A stretch of DNA of 64,000 bases from Kingdonia uniflora (GCA_014058105.1 JACGCM010001659.1:4216001-4280000); one strand, 5' to 3'. Shown: positions 33,544 to 45,103, numbered from the stretch's first letter. Numbers and translations are program-made. Notes: a model not told the origin generated them from the sequence alone.

Positions 33544-36099
33544 TCATGGCTGCCAACGACTCCACAAGCTTTGCATGCCCTCTATTTTCTTCGCCACAAC
33601 TATCTCCATTCTGCCCTTCCATCTGCCACCTTTCTTGTGATCATCTTTAGCGCGGCCTTCGGTATGTGCCACAAGAGGATCCAAAATAGGAGTTGAAGAC
33701 ATCATAGGAGTTGAAGACATTACTGTCTCAGTTTTTGGAGTCGACATCAAAGGATCCGCGCCTGAGACTTGAGTCAAAGATGCATCATACGCATCTAGAT
33801 GTGTCTCAAGCTCATCCAGCCTTGAAATGACATATTCGAAGTTTACTTTATTATTTGATACCCTTTCAAATAGGTTTGCTGTACGAAGTAAAAGGTGGCT
33901 ATGGCATAACGGTTTCCTTAAGTTATCTCCATCTAAGAAACTCTCGTCGTACGATCGGGAATATTTGTTTGCACCAATCTTCCACCTTGGTAGAATGAAT
34001 GTATCTGGGATTTGGAGAACATCATATTTAGAGAAAACCTTGAAGAGATGACAACATGGCAGACCTACATATTCGAATAACTTGTATTCACAATGGCCTA
34101 TCAGGCCAGCCAAGTCTATCTTCAAATCAAAACTTTCAAGCGGTCCACTATGTGACTTCACAAGTATTTCTCAAACATTTCCGTCTACGCTCTTTTCTAT
34201 TGCTATGAACCACACAATTTGATTGAATTGGTCTTCAACTTTATGGAAAAGCTTCCTCGTATGAATCTTTGCTGCATGTCTTAGTAGAGCCTGATGAGGT
34301 CCGACTTGCCGATATCTATGTTCGGATTGGAAGTCCTCTTCCTTCTCTCTTTCAAATGTCCTAATAGAGTTGTTGCATATTTTGTTACGAAACTGTACAA
34401 ACCAGTTGAAGGAAGTAGCCAACCATTGAAGAAATTGTTTGTTGACTCACTTCTGCCAGTAGTACTCATGCCAACATAGAAAGTACCTCTATTCCACAAA
34501 AGTATCCATCTTTATCTGATATTAAATAAGCCTTGCATCCAATTGTTGTCATCAAGATTATGTTTCCTCATAAGCTCGGCCCACCTTCTATCAAAGTCTA
34601 CAGGATCGTATGTGTTGTGGATAATTGAACCTATATCACTCTTGAATGTAGATGGATCTCAATAAATATGACCAATCTTTTCAGGGAACTTGTGCATGAT
34701 GTGCCATAGGCAGAGCCGATGTCTGGTGTTTGGGAAGGCCTTCGACAAAATACAGATATTAGATAACACATATAGATTGTCGAGTTTGGTCATAAGATTT
34801 AACAAAATATTATCGAGTTCAGAGACTTCGACAATAAATTGACGAGTTTGGTCATAAGATTCGACAAAATATTGTCGAATTTAGAAACTTCGACAATAAA
34901 TTGTCGAGTTTGGTCATCAGAATCAACAAAATATTGTCGAATTTAGAAACTTCGACAACAAATTGTCGACTAAATATAAAATTTGACAATTTATTGTCAA
35001 GTTTGTTCATTTTAACAAATATGTAAGCTACAATTCTCGTCAAAAAACATAGGACTGAGACTAACCTTGGGGATGACAGCACCCATTACAGCATCTTGGT
35101 CAGTGATAATAACCGCCGGGTATTTATTGCTCATCACCTTTAGCCACGTATGGAATAACCAAGTAAAGGTACTTTCTTGCTCATTCCTCAACAAAGCGCA
35201 TCCAAGTTAGATTGTTTGGTAGTGGTTGTTTATTCCTGCAAAAATGGAGCAAATGACATCTTATAAATATTCGTCCTATACGTAGTGTCAAAAGTTACCA
35301 CATCCCCAAAAGCCTCATATGCCATTCGGGATCGCCCATCTATCCAAAAAAAATTAAGTGCCCTGTCATCATCATCGAGCTGAATGTCAAAGTAGAACAT
35401 AGGATTATCGACTTGTTTTTTCTTAAACCAATCCAATATAGCCTGCGCATCGCCACTCGATATATGTTCCTTGTTAACTTTGTCTCTGTGGTTGTAACAA
35501 TCATGTTTGTTGAAGGTCTTGTATGAGAATAAAGCAAGCACCTTGCTGACTGAGATATTATGAAGCTCAAAAGTCTCTGTTAGGTTTTTTGTAGCTTCAG
35601 GGAAAAAACGATTAATCTTCATACGATGGTGGTTTTGTGGGGAGACAAGGTTATGGTTATGAACATTTGAGAAACTCGTAGTAACATATTTCCCAAGATT
35701 TTCTCTCCAATTAATGTTTAAAGTCACTTTACACCCACATTGGTAAGAAGAACGCTTCTTCCCACCTTGTTCACTTGTACTTGAAGTTTGGTTTTTCTTC
35801 GACAAACCGTTGCTCAAACAATAAAATGTTGCTCGTGCTATCTCCTCCGATCTTGGTCATTTCTTGGAGTTGCGCTTCTTTGTTGAGAACCCTTTCGTCC
35901 GTCCATATTTCTCATAGAACGAACTTGCCTCATCCACTTTATCAAATACTTGCCCTTCGTATGGCGTCTCCACAAACAAGGAATCAGTGGCACAATCAGG
36001 TGTTCTGGAACCCACACCCGTCGTACACTCATTGGCAGCTCTTGGTGGTAATTTATCTCTAATTACACTTGACCAATCTGGTTCACATGAATCCTCCAT
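33544..36099 (-). pseudogene. MURA/FAR1-type MULE transposase, broken
   Basis: The start MEDSCEPDW lies at 36099 on the minus strand. The N-terminal FAR1-type zinc domain shows FDKVDEASSFYEKYGRTKGF, then YQCGCKV and NVHNHNLVSP. The DDE core has D in VVTFDTTYRTNIYKMSFAPF, D in VIITDQDAVMG and a candidate E in DRRWAELM. The SWIM motif is CEYKLFEYVGLPCCHLFKV near 34060. A likely intron (about 34741-35066) ends exon AVIPK and contains repeat cluster 6. Defects include a TGA at 35857, a frameshift near 35230, a stop in the YQTI segment and stops near 34655, 34499 and 34171. It would bind and cut the terminal repeats. Confidence 0.88.
34750..35022. repeat. Palindromic repeat cluster 6 (transposase intron)
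   Basis: Near-tandem units of about 63 bases, GATTCGACAAAATATTGTCG then ACTTCGACAATAAATTGTCG and GAGTTTGGTCATA, repeat about three times. They occupy the proposed transposase intron. Confidence 0.88.
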
Positions 36100-36119
36100 C
36101 TTATTATCCGGCCATTTAT

Positions 36120-36245
36120 CGCCCCAATTAATTGTCGAATTAAGATTTCCTCGACAATTAATTGTCGAATTCATATATAAATTCGACAATTTTAATCTCG
36201 ATGAAATTTGGATTCGACAAATAATTCTCGAATCCAGATAAATGT
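36120..36245. repeat. Palindromic repeat cluster 7 (transposase 5' side)
   Basis: CAATTAATTGTCGAATTAAG and CTCGACAATTAATTGTCGAA lie just upstream of the transposase start codon on its strand, mirroring cluster 1 upstream of the PMD gene. Confidence 0.88.
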
Positions 36246-36579
36246 CCAATAAATAGACAAATGTAGCACTAAAAATTGGGGGCAGGATACACCACTAACC
36301 TCTTCAATTTTTGTAGTAGCTAGATTTGCCTCACTATTGCACTGACCTATATTCAAGAAAAATCAAGAACCTAGTTACCTCTGAGAAGCCTAGTTTCCAA
36401 CAAATTTAATTGAAGAATTTACCTCACGAAAAATAGTTTCGACGTGGGAAAAACAATGAGAGAGACTGAGAAAGCTTCGTACCTCAACGAAAAAGTGATT
36501 CAGTAGGAGATGGAGTGCCTGCAACAAACGGCGGGATAGAAAATCCGTTGAAATTTAAATATGAATCTTGCCGTACAAA

Positions 36580-36806
36580 GTGACTGAGAGAGACAGAGTG
36601 AGTTGAGTGGAGAGAGAGAGAGAGAGTTTTTTTTTGTTTTTATATTTTTTTTGCCACGTGGGAGAGAGGGAGAGTTGAGTGAGAGAGAGGGAGAGGTGAG
36701 TAGGAGAAAGGGAAAGCTGAGTGGGCAGGTGAGGTGGCGGTTTAAGTGAAGAGGAGGGAGTGTAGGAGGTGTGTGGCATAAAGAGAGTGTAGGGGAATCC
36801 TCCCCC
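36580..36806 (-). repeat. MULE right terminal inverted repeat
   Basis: The reverse complement follows the left end with the same landmarks, including CTCCCTCTCTCCCACGTG, and a small internal duplication of the CTCCCTCTCTC block. It is followed by the TTTTATGTT target duplication. Confidence 0.88.
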
Positions 36807-36815
36807 TTTTATGTT

Positions 36816-37023
36816 TTATTGTTTTTTGGAGATTATTTCCCACCTGATAAACCAAATAACAACACCTATTCTCTAACTGCCTGACATTCCCTAAAACGCT
36901 TCTTATAAATGACTCCTTTACTATCTAATTCCACAATTTTACCCGCGGCTGTATAGGTAATTTAAAATCCCTTAAAGAAAACCTTATACTCTTCATCATT
37001 TAAAATTTTTTACACTTCCATAC
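36816..37023. other. Old spacer between the MULE and D1
   Basis: About 200 bases of AT-rich DNA with no reading frame or repeat that I recognise. The last five bases, CATAC, are the D1 target duplication. Confidence 0.5.
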
Positions 37024-38134
37024 TGATCGATTATAAACCGACGTTTTAAAAGACCCGCAAACGCACGGTGTACTGTTAAGTACAAGGGTAAGCGGGGTCG
37101 TATCCCAAGAGACTAGTGGAGCGAATTATACTTCGAGCTACTAGTTTTATCCAATTACAACGAGTTTGTGTAGGTTTTGAAATAAATAAAAAGAAGAACG
37201 AAACAAATTACAAGATAAATTAGAGTGGAAACCAATACATCGATTCCACTCCACCCTTTAAAGCCCTTAGATAACATAAATAATTAAAGTAAAGTACGAG
37301 TTCTCGTATCGCATATCTTTGGTCGGGCATATGTAATACATCAAAAAATATAAGAGATTTAGTAATTAGGAACTACCCATAAACCAACTTACTCAACCAT
37401 GGTCCGGTGATAAGTATGGATTATGTTATCTTCTCCATGTTCCTAACCTATCTTGTTATGGTCCAACTAGATGGGTACATAGATTCATAATTATTCCTAA
37501 TTCTAGCTATGGTTAAGCATAGGACGAAGGAATACAAATAAGCAAAATTTTAGGATAAAGAGAAGGTAATTACTCTAACTAAGCTACACAGTCTACACTA
37601 AGGCTACATTGGGTAGAGCTTCCTCTAGCCTTGGCTAAGAAGATTAGCTACTCAGCCAATTGATCATTGTAATACTACTATTACTGCGACAAAATTAAAA
37701 TACAAGAACAAGAGAAAGAATAAGCTTTATTGTTATGAATTTTGATTTACACTCTCCAAGATGATCCCTCATAGGTAGGGTTCCCCTCCTATTTATAGAG
37801 TATAGGAAGGGTTACTAAAAATTACCATTAATATAAAATCCCCTAAACAATGCCTAAAATCATGCATTACAACTCATGAGAATAATATATATATCTAATT
37901 CTCTTCAATGGGCTTTTATGCAAAGGCCTTTGGTTGACAATTTCAAATAAGAACCATTGTTGGAGTGCATCACCCTTGTTCTTTGTTAAAAACTAGAAAA
38001 TTGTACGACTTGTTTATCATGTGACCGATTTTTGTAAATACAAACAAAAATACTATTAGTGTCACATTTATTTAATAAATAACTAGGTAGATATAAATTT
38101 AGGAGTTGTACACGTAAATATTGCGTGTCTATCA
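37024..38134 (-). repeat. D1 3' LTR, 1111 bp
   Basis: It runs from TGATCGATTATAAACC to GTGTCTATCA and is homologous to the B, D1-right and D2 LTRs. It contains the undivided CTAGCCTTGGCTAAG site that the hAT-like element occupies in the right LTR. A TATA box lies on the minus strand near 37790. Confidence 0.93.
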
Positions 38135-38168
38135 AATACCCCCAGACTTATATTTTGCTAGTCCTCGA
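38135..38168 (-). promoter_or_regulatory. D1 polypurine tract with conserved upstream block
   Basis: On the minus strand CTCGAGGACTAGCAAAATAT precedes TAAGTCTGGGGGTATT and the LTR. The arrangement matches element A. Confidence 0.8.
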
Positions 38169-39875
38169 GTAAAAGTAAATAAAAACCATTTTCGCATGTT
38201 ACGCGGTTGCATTTAGCGTATGAAACAAGACGTTAAACCCTCAGGTTTAGCCTGATGGACGAGTACTATCTCGTGAGGGTTTGCAGTGACTATACCCACA
38301 AAAGTCAATAATGACATTTTAAACAATTCTAGAATACACATAACTCATTTCCTGTGAACTTAACCTTACATAGTTGTGACAAAAATAAACCAATGAAAAA
38401 ATCCTTAAACTTGCTATTCTCCCAAGTATATAAAAAAATATTTTAAGCTTATCCGAAACTAGAGGTACTACCTCAAGATTAGAAAGAGATTCAAGTATAT
38501 TTCTTTAGCTATACTTGAGTGTACAATGAAAATAGTTGTATCGCCTAATACGTTGTCTAAAATAATTTACTCAATTTTTGGTAGCCTAGTTCTTACTGGA
38601 ATAAATTCAACGGTCAGTTCGACATGTACCTTAGTCAATTCGTTTTCCTAGAATTTTACTTTTTTTTTCTTTTCCTTTTACATGCCTTTTCTTATTGAGT
38701 ACATTATTCCTTAGTGAGGCCTCCATTACAAGGAGTTTTAGGTCGACAATCCCCGCCAGTTAGCTAAGGTTGTCAGGGCGTGGTGCCCTATCATGACCTA
38801 GATTCAGGATTCTCACAAGTAACATTTCCTTGCGCTCCTTTCACATAGTTCATGGTCAAACTCGAGATTGGTGATAATTTTTCCTCTTTCAGCTCTTAAT
38901 CATGCGAGTAGCCTTGCAGCGTGAAAGTTTTTAGAATACATTTGGCTTATTATTTATTCTTAGGAATGAACTTATTCTTAGGCAGTTGTCTCCCTTGTAG
39001 CAAACTATTCCAAATATAAATGTTAAATTTCTCTTATACTGAGTAAAAATCTATTAAAAGTATTAATTGCAAAACTACAGTGAAGTGCACGTTTTCAAAA
39101 TATGTCAAGTTAACTTAAATTAGTCGCTAATAAAAAGATAGTAAATCTATGTTAAGATATTCCAAAATATTCTAATGTTTACTTGGTACAATTTCAAAAT
39201 TTAGGTTTTTCCATAATATTTATGTCAAGGTAAAATTAGTTTTAAGTGTTTGGAAATTTGTCAAAAATTTATCATAAATTGTCAAAGTGCCATTATTTTA
39301 CTTTTCTTCAAAAAATAATTAAATAAATGTTTTCCTATCCTCAAACTTAAATGAAACATTGCCCTCAATGTTTGAGAGCATTAAAAAAATTGAGGAATAA
39401 AAATTTGAATTTCTTACCTGAATGTGTTATGGGTTGCCACCCAAAAAGCGCTAAGCTTACTATCTTCAGCCAGACAAATGTACCTCCAAACTTAAAATTT
39501 TCAATATGAGTGGAAGGGTACAAAGTTGAAAAGGTGATGTACTATCCTGGTTGCAAATTCTCTTTCAAAAACAAGATAACACATGAATGGTAATCCTTAA
39601 TATTAACCCTTAATTGGGCAGATATATTATGTAAAAACCAGATAGAGTTTAAAACTAATTCTCTATGGAAAAGATTTTTTCTAAAAAATTTGCCTATCAT
39701 TTGATGATTCCAAGTTGAAAATTTTAGACAAATCAAGAAAAACCATTTTCTCTAAGATAAAGCAAATACATACCCAGGGAACATATTTTTCTTTAGAATT
39801 TTTAATACAATAATATGATTACTACATGTTGCAGTAAATAAGAAGATTGGTATACAAATATTTATCCCCGAAAAT
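38169..39875 (-). other. D1 3' spacer
   Basis: AT-rich non-coding DNA, co-linear with D2 (48300-50048). It carries the conserved GGGTTGCCACCCAAAAAGCG at 39431-39450 and the GCCAGACAAATGTACC block next to it. Confidence 0.65.
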
Positions 39876-40268
39876 TTACTTGATTTGAAACTCAATTTTC
39901 ATAGAAAGATATTTTCTTTGAAATATTTTAAAAACCCCCATGTTATCGTTGATATTCCTAAAAATGTGATAGGTGGCTCTGACAAAGCAAGTCCGTGAGG
40001 CATCCCCAAAATTATAATTTTTCAAAAAGATGTTTTCTTTTAGTAGAAGAAAAACTATATAACATATTTGTGGATGTGGGGATTGGGGAACAATTGATTC
40101 TAACAAATATTTAAAATTTATGTACCTAAAATCACAACTTATCTCAAGGGACTCATCTTGACCATTGTCGTGGATATTCATTGGCTTAGGGACATGGCCA
40201 AGTTGAAATATATTTTCAGATGCTAATGATTGTACCATTTTATGAATCAGGATCATTCGGGTCCTCAA
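39876..40268 (-). pseudogene. D-family second small ORF, function unknown
   Basis: The 130-codon frame overlaps the end of the long ORF. It shows SLEISCDFRYINFKYLLES and a short hydrophobic ICYIVFLLL run. The D2 counterpart (50399-50049) is closely similar through FVRATYHIF. Similarity could reflect recent common origin and not selection. I do not recognise a family. Confidence 0.35.
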
Positions 40269-41379
40269 AATAATTTAAACATTCATTAACAGAAATATAA
40301 CAAGAATTATCTTCATACAAGACCTCAAAATCATTTATAGTCATGGTACCCCCATTAGGCTCGTGAAATGGAGATGTAGGCATAGGTATAGGTGCGGTTG
40401 GTAAAGGAGTAACCAAAACAGAATTAGCCCCTGGTAATAGTGGTATATCCTGAAAAGAAGGGTCGTCAACCCACTGGTTTTCAATATTGCAATTTGTGTC
40501 AGATGGACGCGGCTCATGGCAAGGCTGAGGTGACTCATAAGGAGACTGAGAAAGAAATGACAAGTTGATAACATCTGCAACAGGTTCGGCAATTTCTAAT
40601 TTCTTGACTTTGGTACAAATATCATCATCTACATATTCCTTGCATATTATCGCATAATGAGATGGTGATTCCATATATTCATATTTTATCTCCTCATCAT
40701 TATTGTCAGACAAATCATTAGAGGAGAGGGAAAAATATTCAGTCTCGGTCATAGTTTCCTCGAAATAATTTATTGGGTTGACAAATGAAATGATGGATGA
40801 TGACATCGATGGTTGAATTTGGAGGGCTTCTTCAAGATCTTCTTATGACATAGGGTCGTCGACCTTAAAATATTCATCTTCTAAATCTGTCTCATAATTT
40901 GGTATCAATTCACCTCATGGAGAAAACATTCCTTGATTACGCTTGAATTCATCTATTTCTAAATCACAAGGGGATTTAACTTCAGATTGTTCTTCTTCAT
41001 TGCTTAGAAGTTTTGCATGCTTTATTTTACTCCATGTAGTTGACAACTGAGTTATCTGAGTCTCTAATCTAGAGATAGATTGGGTCGTATAAGTTTAATT
41101 TACCAATGTCTGTTGCCAGAATTGTATCATTTGTTGTTGAAATTGTACTGATTGTTACATGAAGAGAGCAAGGGTATCGTCCAAAGAAGCTTTGGGTGGA
41201 TTAGGTAGGAACTGATTGGATAACTGGACAGAGTGATAAGCCTGCATATATGAATAAGATTGGAAAGGTTCCACATATTGTGAATTTTGGTGATCCCATG
41301 ATTGAAAATGATTTTGAGGTTGTTGCGGGATGTCAAATTGTGAGTTGTATGTATTCCAATGTTTCTGCATGTATGACAT
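40240..41379 (-). pseudogene. D1 single long ORF: gag C-terminal tail fused to acidic region
   Basis: A frame starting MSYMQKHWNTYN at 41379 runs to SPF...NDPDS at 40240, about 380 codons. Its first third is a Gln-rich gag tail with QFQQQMIQFWQQTLVN and the SRLETQITQLS heptad, matching element B gag near 13960-14050. The rest is acidic (MTETEYFSLSSNDLSD, EIKYEYMESPSHY) and has no counterpart that I can find in B. Breaks include a TGA where D2 has TGG (FSPWGEW), a TAA where D2 has CAA (PMSQEDL) and a stop near 41096. It lacks the capsid domain and zinc knuckle. Confidence 0.72.
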
Positions 41380-42437
41380 TTTGAAATAAAAGCAACACCC
41401 AATGCAATAAATAACCAATCAAGCTTAGACTCTAACACATTGACATTTTTTAGAAGTAATAATTAGGTCTCTCATATATTCTTCTTTGTTTAAAATGGGT
41501 AGGATGGAAAAAGGCTTTGGTTCCCATACTCCCTTGCATCACTATGCTAGTACCAAGCTTACAGTAGATGTTCAGTCCTTACGCCCGAGCGAGTCTCCTT
41601 ATTGTACGTCAGTACTCGGAACGGTGATGTCGCAAACCTACAACTACTATTTTGCGGCGCTAGGCTGGGGCCGTATCCTACGAACCCGTGCTTGTACCCC
41701 ATTCCGGTACACCTATCCGTTGGGTGATGAAATCCTGCGGGAATCTTGCTACTCTTTTTTATTTTCAGTTATGTTGAGATCCGGGATGTTTAATTTTCGT
41801 GTGATACAAATTTCTTCGTATCCCTAATGGGTGGCGCCACTTGTTGGAGAGCTTTTTGCGTGATAAAGTCCCACAAGTCTCTAATAGTTTTTACCTTTAC
41901 TAATATTGGAATAAAAAATAATATTAAACACAACAGTAGGTCAATCCAACCACAACAATTTTTTTATTAGAGCAACGTGTATTTGCACAGTCCACACGAC
42001 TTTATATGTCCTAGTAACGGGGCGGTGCGGATATGTACCCCTTCTAGATATCAAGTTATAACAAGTACCAACCTACGGGAAGTGTTTCCCAGTGTAGCTG
42101 TGGCCGCCCCTTCACTTAAGGGGAGAAAGAAGGAAGTGCTCATTCACTTAGGGGGCACAAGAAGGACGAATTTGATGATGCTTTTAGCTTTGCGTATTGT
42201 CCGTCTCGTTTCCAACTTTGTGACTATCCTTAAACTTTTATAACATACATATTTCTCAACTGTGAAGTATAGATAATCTAAAATGGTGAAACATTCAGGG
42301 ACAGACTTCACGGCTACTGTAGCGCCAAGAGAGTTTGAGCCAATCACTCTATCACTTTGTTTCCGAATAAAAAAAAACAAGAAAGAAAAATTGGCTTTAA
42401 AATAAAACAACTAAAAAAGAAAATACAACTTTGCAAG
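41380..42437 (-). other. D1 leader
   Basis: It aligns over its length with the leaders of B and D2, including CGCCCGAGCGAGTC and GCTAGGCTGGGGCCGTATCC. There is no gene. Compared with D2, about 300 bases near 42230 are missing. Confidence 0.65.
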
Positions 42438-42455
42438 TCCCCGGCAACGGCGCCA
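42438..42455 (-). other. D1 primer-binding site, tRNA-Asp type, intact
   Basis: On the minus strand TGGCGCCGTTGCCGGGGA lies six bases from the LTR end. It is a full match to the complement of the plant tRNA-Asp 3' end, as used by Athila elements. Confidence 0.88.
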
Positions 42456-43065
42456 AAAACTTGATCGATTATTAACCGGCATCTTAAAAGACCTGGAAGC
42501 GCACGGTGTACCGTCAAGGATAAGTGGGGTCGTATCCCAAGAGACTTATGGTACGAATTATACTTCGAGCTACTAGTTTTATCCAATTACAACGAGTTTG
42601 TGTAGGTTTTGAAATAAAAAGAAGAACGAAACAAATTACAAGATAAATTGGAGTGGAAGCCAAGGCATCGATTCCACTCTACCCTTTAAAACCCATAGAT
42701 AGCATAAATAATTAAAGTAAATTACGAGTTCCCGTATCACATATCATTGGTCGGGCATATGCAATACATCAAAAAATACAAGAGATTTAGTAATTGGGAA
42801 CTACCCATAAACCAACTTACTCAACCATGGTCCGGTTGATAAGTATGGATTATGTTATCTTCTTCATCTTCCTAACCTATCTTTTAATTGTCCAACAAGA
42901 TGGTTACATAGATTCCTTATTCCTCTTAATCCTTGCTATGGTCAAGCATAAGACGAAGGAATACGAATATGCAAAATTTTAGGATAAAGAGAAGGTAATT
43001 GCTCTAACTAAGCTACACAATCTGCACAAAGGCTACATTGGGTGAAGCTTCCTCTTGCCTTGGCT

Positions 43066-43807
43066 TAGTGATGGCAATTTTACCCGCCCCGCCCCGTCCT
43101 TAATGAGACGGGTTTGGTATGACTATAACGGGTATAGGGCGGGCTTGGTTTTAAAAAAACTCATTTATTTAATGGGGCGGGTCTGGTTTAAGGCTTAAAT
43201 AAATGGGGCCCTATCACCCGACCCATTTATACATGATATGATGTTAATACCCTTGCATACAAGTTAAACTTAATTATAATTTATGAACTCTGATGGTAGA
43301 AGACATGTTTCTTCCTCCTCTCTTATAGTCCTGCCTTTATAACTTCATTTCAACCTTCATCTGTCCATCAGCTTCTCTTCTTCTTATACAGACCAATCGA
43401 AACTAGCTGGCTTAATTTCAACCTTATTCTGAAGACATGTTTTTAGTTATGATTCAATGCAGAAGTGAGGGTTAAATTACCTCTGATCCTCAGTTGGCTC
43501 AAGTGAGGGTTAAATTGCCTCTAATCCTCAGTTCGTTTTTCCTCATTCTATTAAAGATTAAATGAAGAATTATCTCAAACTTATTTCTAGCAGCTCATTT
43601 TTTTTTGTACAAGTGATTTATGATTTTTAAACGGGTGTTAAACGGGTACTGGGGCGGGTTTGGTATAGGAAAATTTAAACGAGGTGGGTTTGGGTATTCC
43701 CCATTTAAGTAATATGGTATTGGGGCGGGTTTGGGGGTATGACAATTTGGTGTGTATGGGGATGGTATTACTCCACCCGTCCCAAACCCGACCGATTGCC
43801 ACCCCTA
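43066..43807. mobile_element. 742-bp non-autonomous hAT-like element
   Basis: The ends TAGTGATGGCAAT and (reverse complement of the right end) TAGGGGTGGCAAT form a 13-bp imperfect inverted repeat. It is flanked by the 8-bp direct repeat CCTTGGCT (43058-43065 and 43808-43815). All other copies of this LTR show a single undivided CCTTGGCT. GGCGGGTTTGG-type runs lie near both ends. There is no transposase ORF. Confidence 0.9.
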
Positions 43808-44059
43808 CCTTGGCTAAGAAGACTAGCTACTCATCCCTTTTATCATTGCCATACTACTATTACTACGATAAAATTAAAATACAAGAACAAGATAAAGAAT
43901 AAGCTTTATTTCTATGAACTTTGATTTACACTCTCCAAGATGATCCCTCATGGGTAGGATTCCCCTCTTATTTATAGAGTATAGGAAGGGTTACTAAAAA
44001 TCACCATTAATATAAAATCTCCTAAACAATGCCTAAAATTATGCATTACAACTCATGAG

Positions 44060-44063
<4 letters not shown>

Positions 44064-44095
<32 letters not shown>
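44064..44095. repeat. (TA)n microsatellite in the D1 LTR
   Basis: About sixteen TA units occupy the place where the other LTRs have ATAATATCTATATCTAA. Confidence 0.95.
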
Positions 44096-44097
<2 letters not shown>

Positions 44098-44340
44098 AAC
44101 TATCTTTAATGGGCTTCCATGCATGGGCCTTTGGTTGACAATTTCAAATGAGAATCATTGTTGGAGTGCATCACCCTTGTTCTTTGTTAAAAACCAGAAA
44201 ATTGTACGACTTGTTTATCATGTAACCGATTTATGTAAATATAAACAAAAGCACTATTAGTGTCACATTTATTTAATAAATGACTAGGTAGATATAAATT
44301 TAGGAGTTGTACACGTAAATATTACGTGTCTATCACATAC

Positions 44341-44730
44341 CTAAATCTGTTTTGTCTATGTTTCCTTATTTGAGATTCCTTAATTATCAAAGCATAGGTA
44401 GGTTTAATACTTGAATTAGATAAACAAAAACTTGTGAGACTGATCTGGCCGTTACCTAGATAATAAGATCTAAAACTCCACAAATGGCAGAAATATCTAA
44501 AAATCTTCAGATTCAGCTATTTTACAGTACCAATTATTACCGTCTTTGTGCTTTTATAAAGCTCTGAACCTGACAAAAGTTTGGACATACTGTATATTAT
44601 AGTACCGTTGTTTACTTCTATGTCCCTTTTGATCTTTAATACGTGTGATATTTGACCGTATAAGTTCTTATATATTCCCTGTAAATTGAATTAAAATTTT
44701 AATTGAACATATTATAGGAGGATAACCTTA
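44341..44730 (+). other. Old spacer upstream of the PMD pseudogene
   Basis: There is no repeat or reading frame that I recognise. It may hold the upstream region or a first intron of the PMD pseudogene: the sequence TTATAG|GAGGATAACC before the ATG resembles an acceptor. Confidence 0.4.
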
Positions 44731-45103
44731 ATGGCGAGGTACAAGGTCCCTAATGTTGGTGATAATGAAAGAAGTGAGGGAGAGTCTGACTCTCAAGATT
44801 TGGATGAGATGCAACCCTACGACTCTAGTATAGACTCAGATGAAGAATGCTACAAAGATTCTAAATCTTTTTCAGGTTGTCCAGCAAGATCAACAATTCA
44901 TGAGAGCTTCGAGAGTCATACGGCTTCAAAAATTTATAAAGAACTGGTCACTTGAAATGTCATAGTAGAGCTCATTCAGCACGTGCAAAATGTAACGAAC
45001 TGGCCTTTGATAAATGAATGCACTAAACTACGACCGTTGATTCTACAGGTTTTGGTCGTGTGACAGAAATAGTGTACTTGAGAAAAAACAAAGTTGTAGT
45101 GAA
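44731..45103 (+). pseudogene. PMD pseudogene, 5' part (split by copia element F)
   Basis: An acidic N-terminal frame (MARYKVPNVGDNERSEGESD, 74 codons) ends in a stop at 44955. The PMD core begins near 45044 as TGFGRVTEIVYLRKNKVVV, corresponding to WGLGRIGDISYMHYNSALI of the MULE PMD gene. It runs directly into the copia LTR at 45104. The upstream half has lost its frame. It is a different gene copy from the MULE one, judged by sequence. Confidence 0.75.

Larger units (their letters stand above)
26781..36806. mobile_element. 10,026-bp Mutator-like element carrying PMD gene, unknown gene and MURA transposase
   Basis: The termini GGGGAAGGATTCCCCTAC (left) and the reverse complement of the right end, GGGGGAGGATTCCCCTAC, begin long inverted repeats. 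The element is flanked on both sides by the 9-bp direct repeat TTTTATGTT (26772-26780 and 36807-36815), the length expected of Mutator superfamily insertion. Inside are a plus-strand PMD gene, a plus-strand gene of unknown type and a minus-strand MURA/FAR1-type transposase. Each carries some stops or frameshifts, so the copy is probably not active now. Seven clusters of a palindromic repeat are spread through non-coding parts. Confidence 0.93.
37024..44335 (-). mobile_element. Element D1: non-autonomous gypsy (Athila-type) LTR retrotransposon without pol
   Basis: Two LTRs with TGAT...ATCA ends bracket a 4.3-kb interior. The perfect 5-bp duplication CATAC flanks it at 37019-37023 and 44336-44340. 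The minus-strand interior has a tRNA-Asp primer site, a leader homologous to element B, one long gag-tail/acidic ORF, a spacer and a polypurine tract. No protease, RT or integrase is present. LTR and leader identity to B suggests B-type elements supplied the enzymes. The right LTR holds a 742-bp hAT-like insertion. Confidence 0.93.
42462..44335 (-). repeat. D1 5' LTR, expanded to 1874 bp by a hAT-like insertion
   Basis: TGATCGATTATTAACC to GTGTCTATCA. Removing the 742-bp insert and one 8-bp duplication leaves 1124 bp, close to the 1111 bp of its partner. The two LTRs of D1 differ visibly (over ten changes in the first 100 bases), so this is an old insertion. Confidence 0.92.

Noticed and set aside
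27380..36245. CRISPR-like array from regularly appearing palindromes
   Set aside because: The spacing is irregular, the repeats are imperfect, and this is a eukaryotic transposon with introns.
44731..44955. Intact small acidic protein gene
   Set aside because: It is the N-terminal frame of a PMD gene that continues, broken, into the copia insertion; by itself it has no domain.
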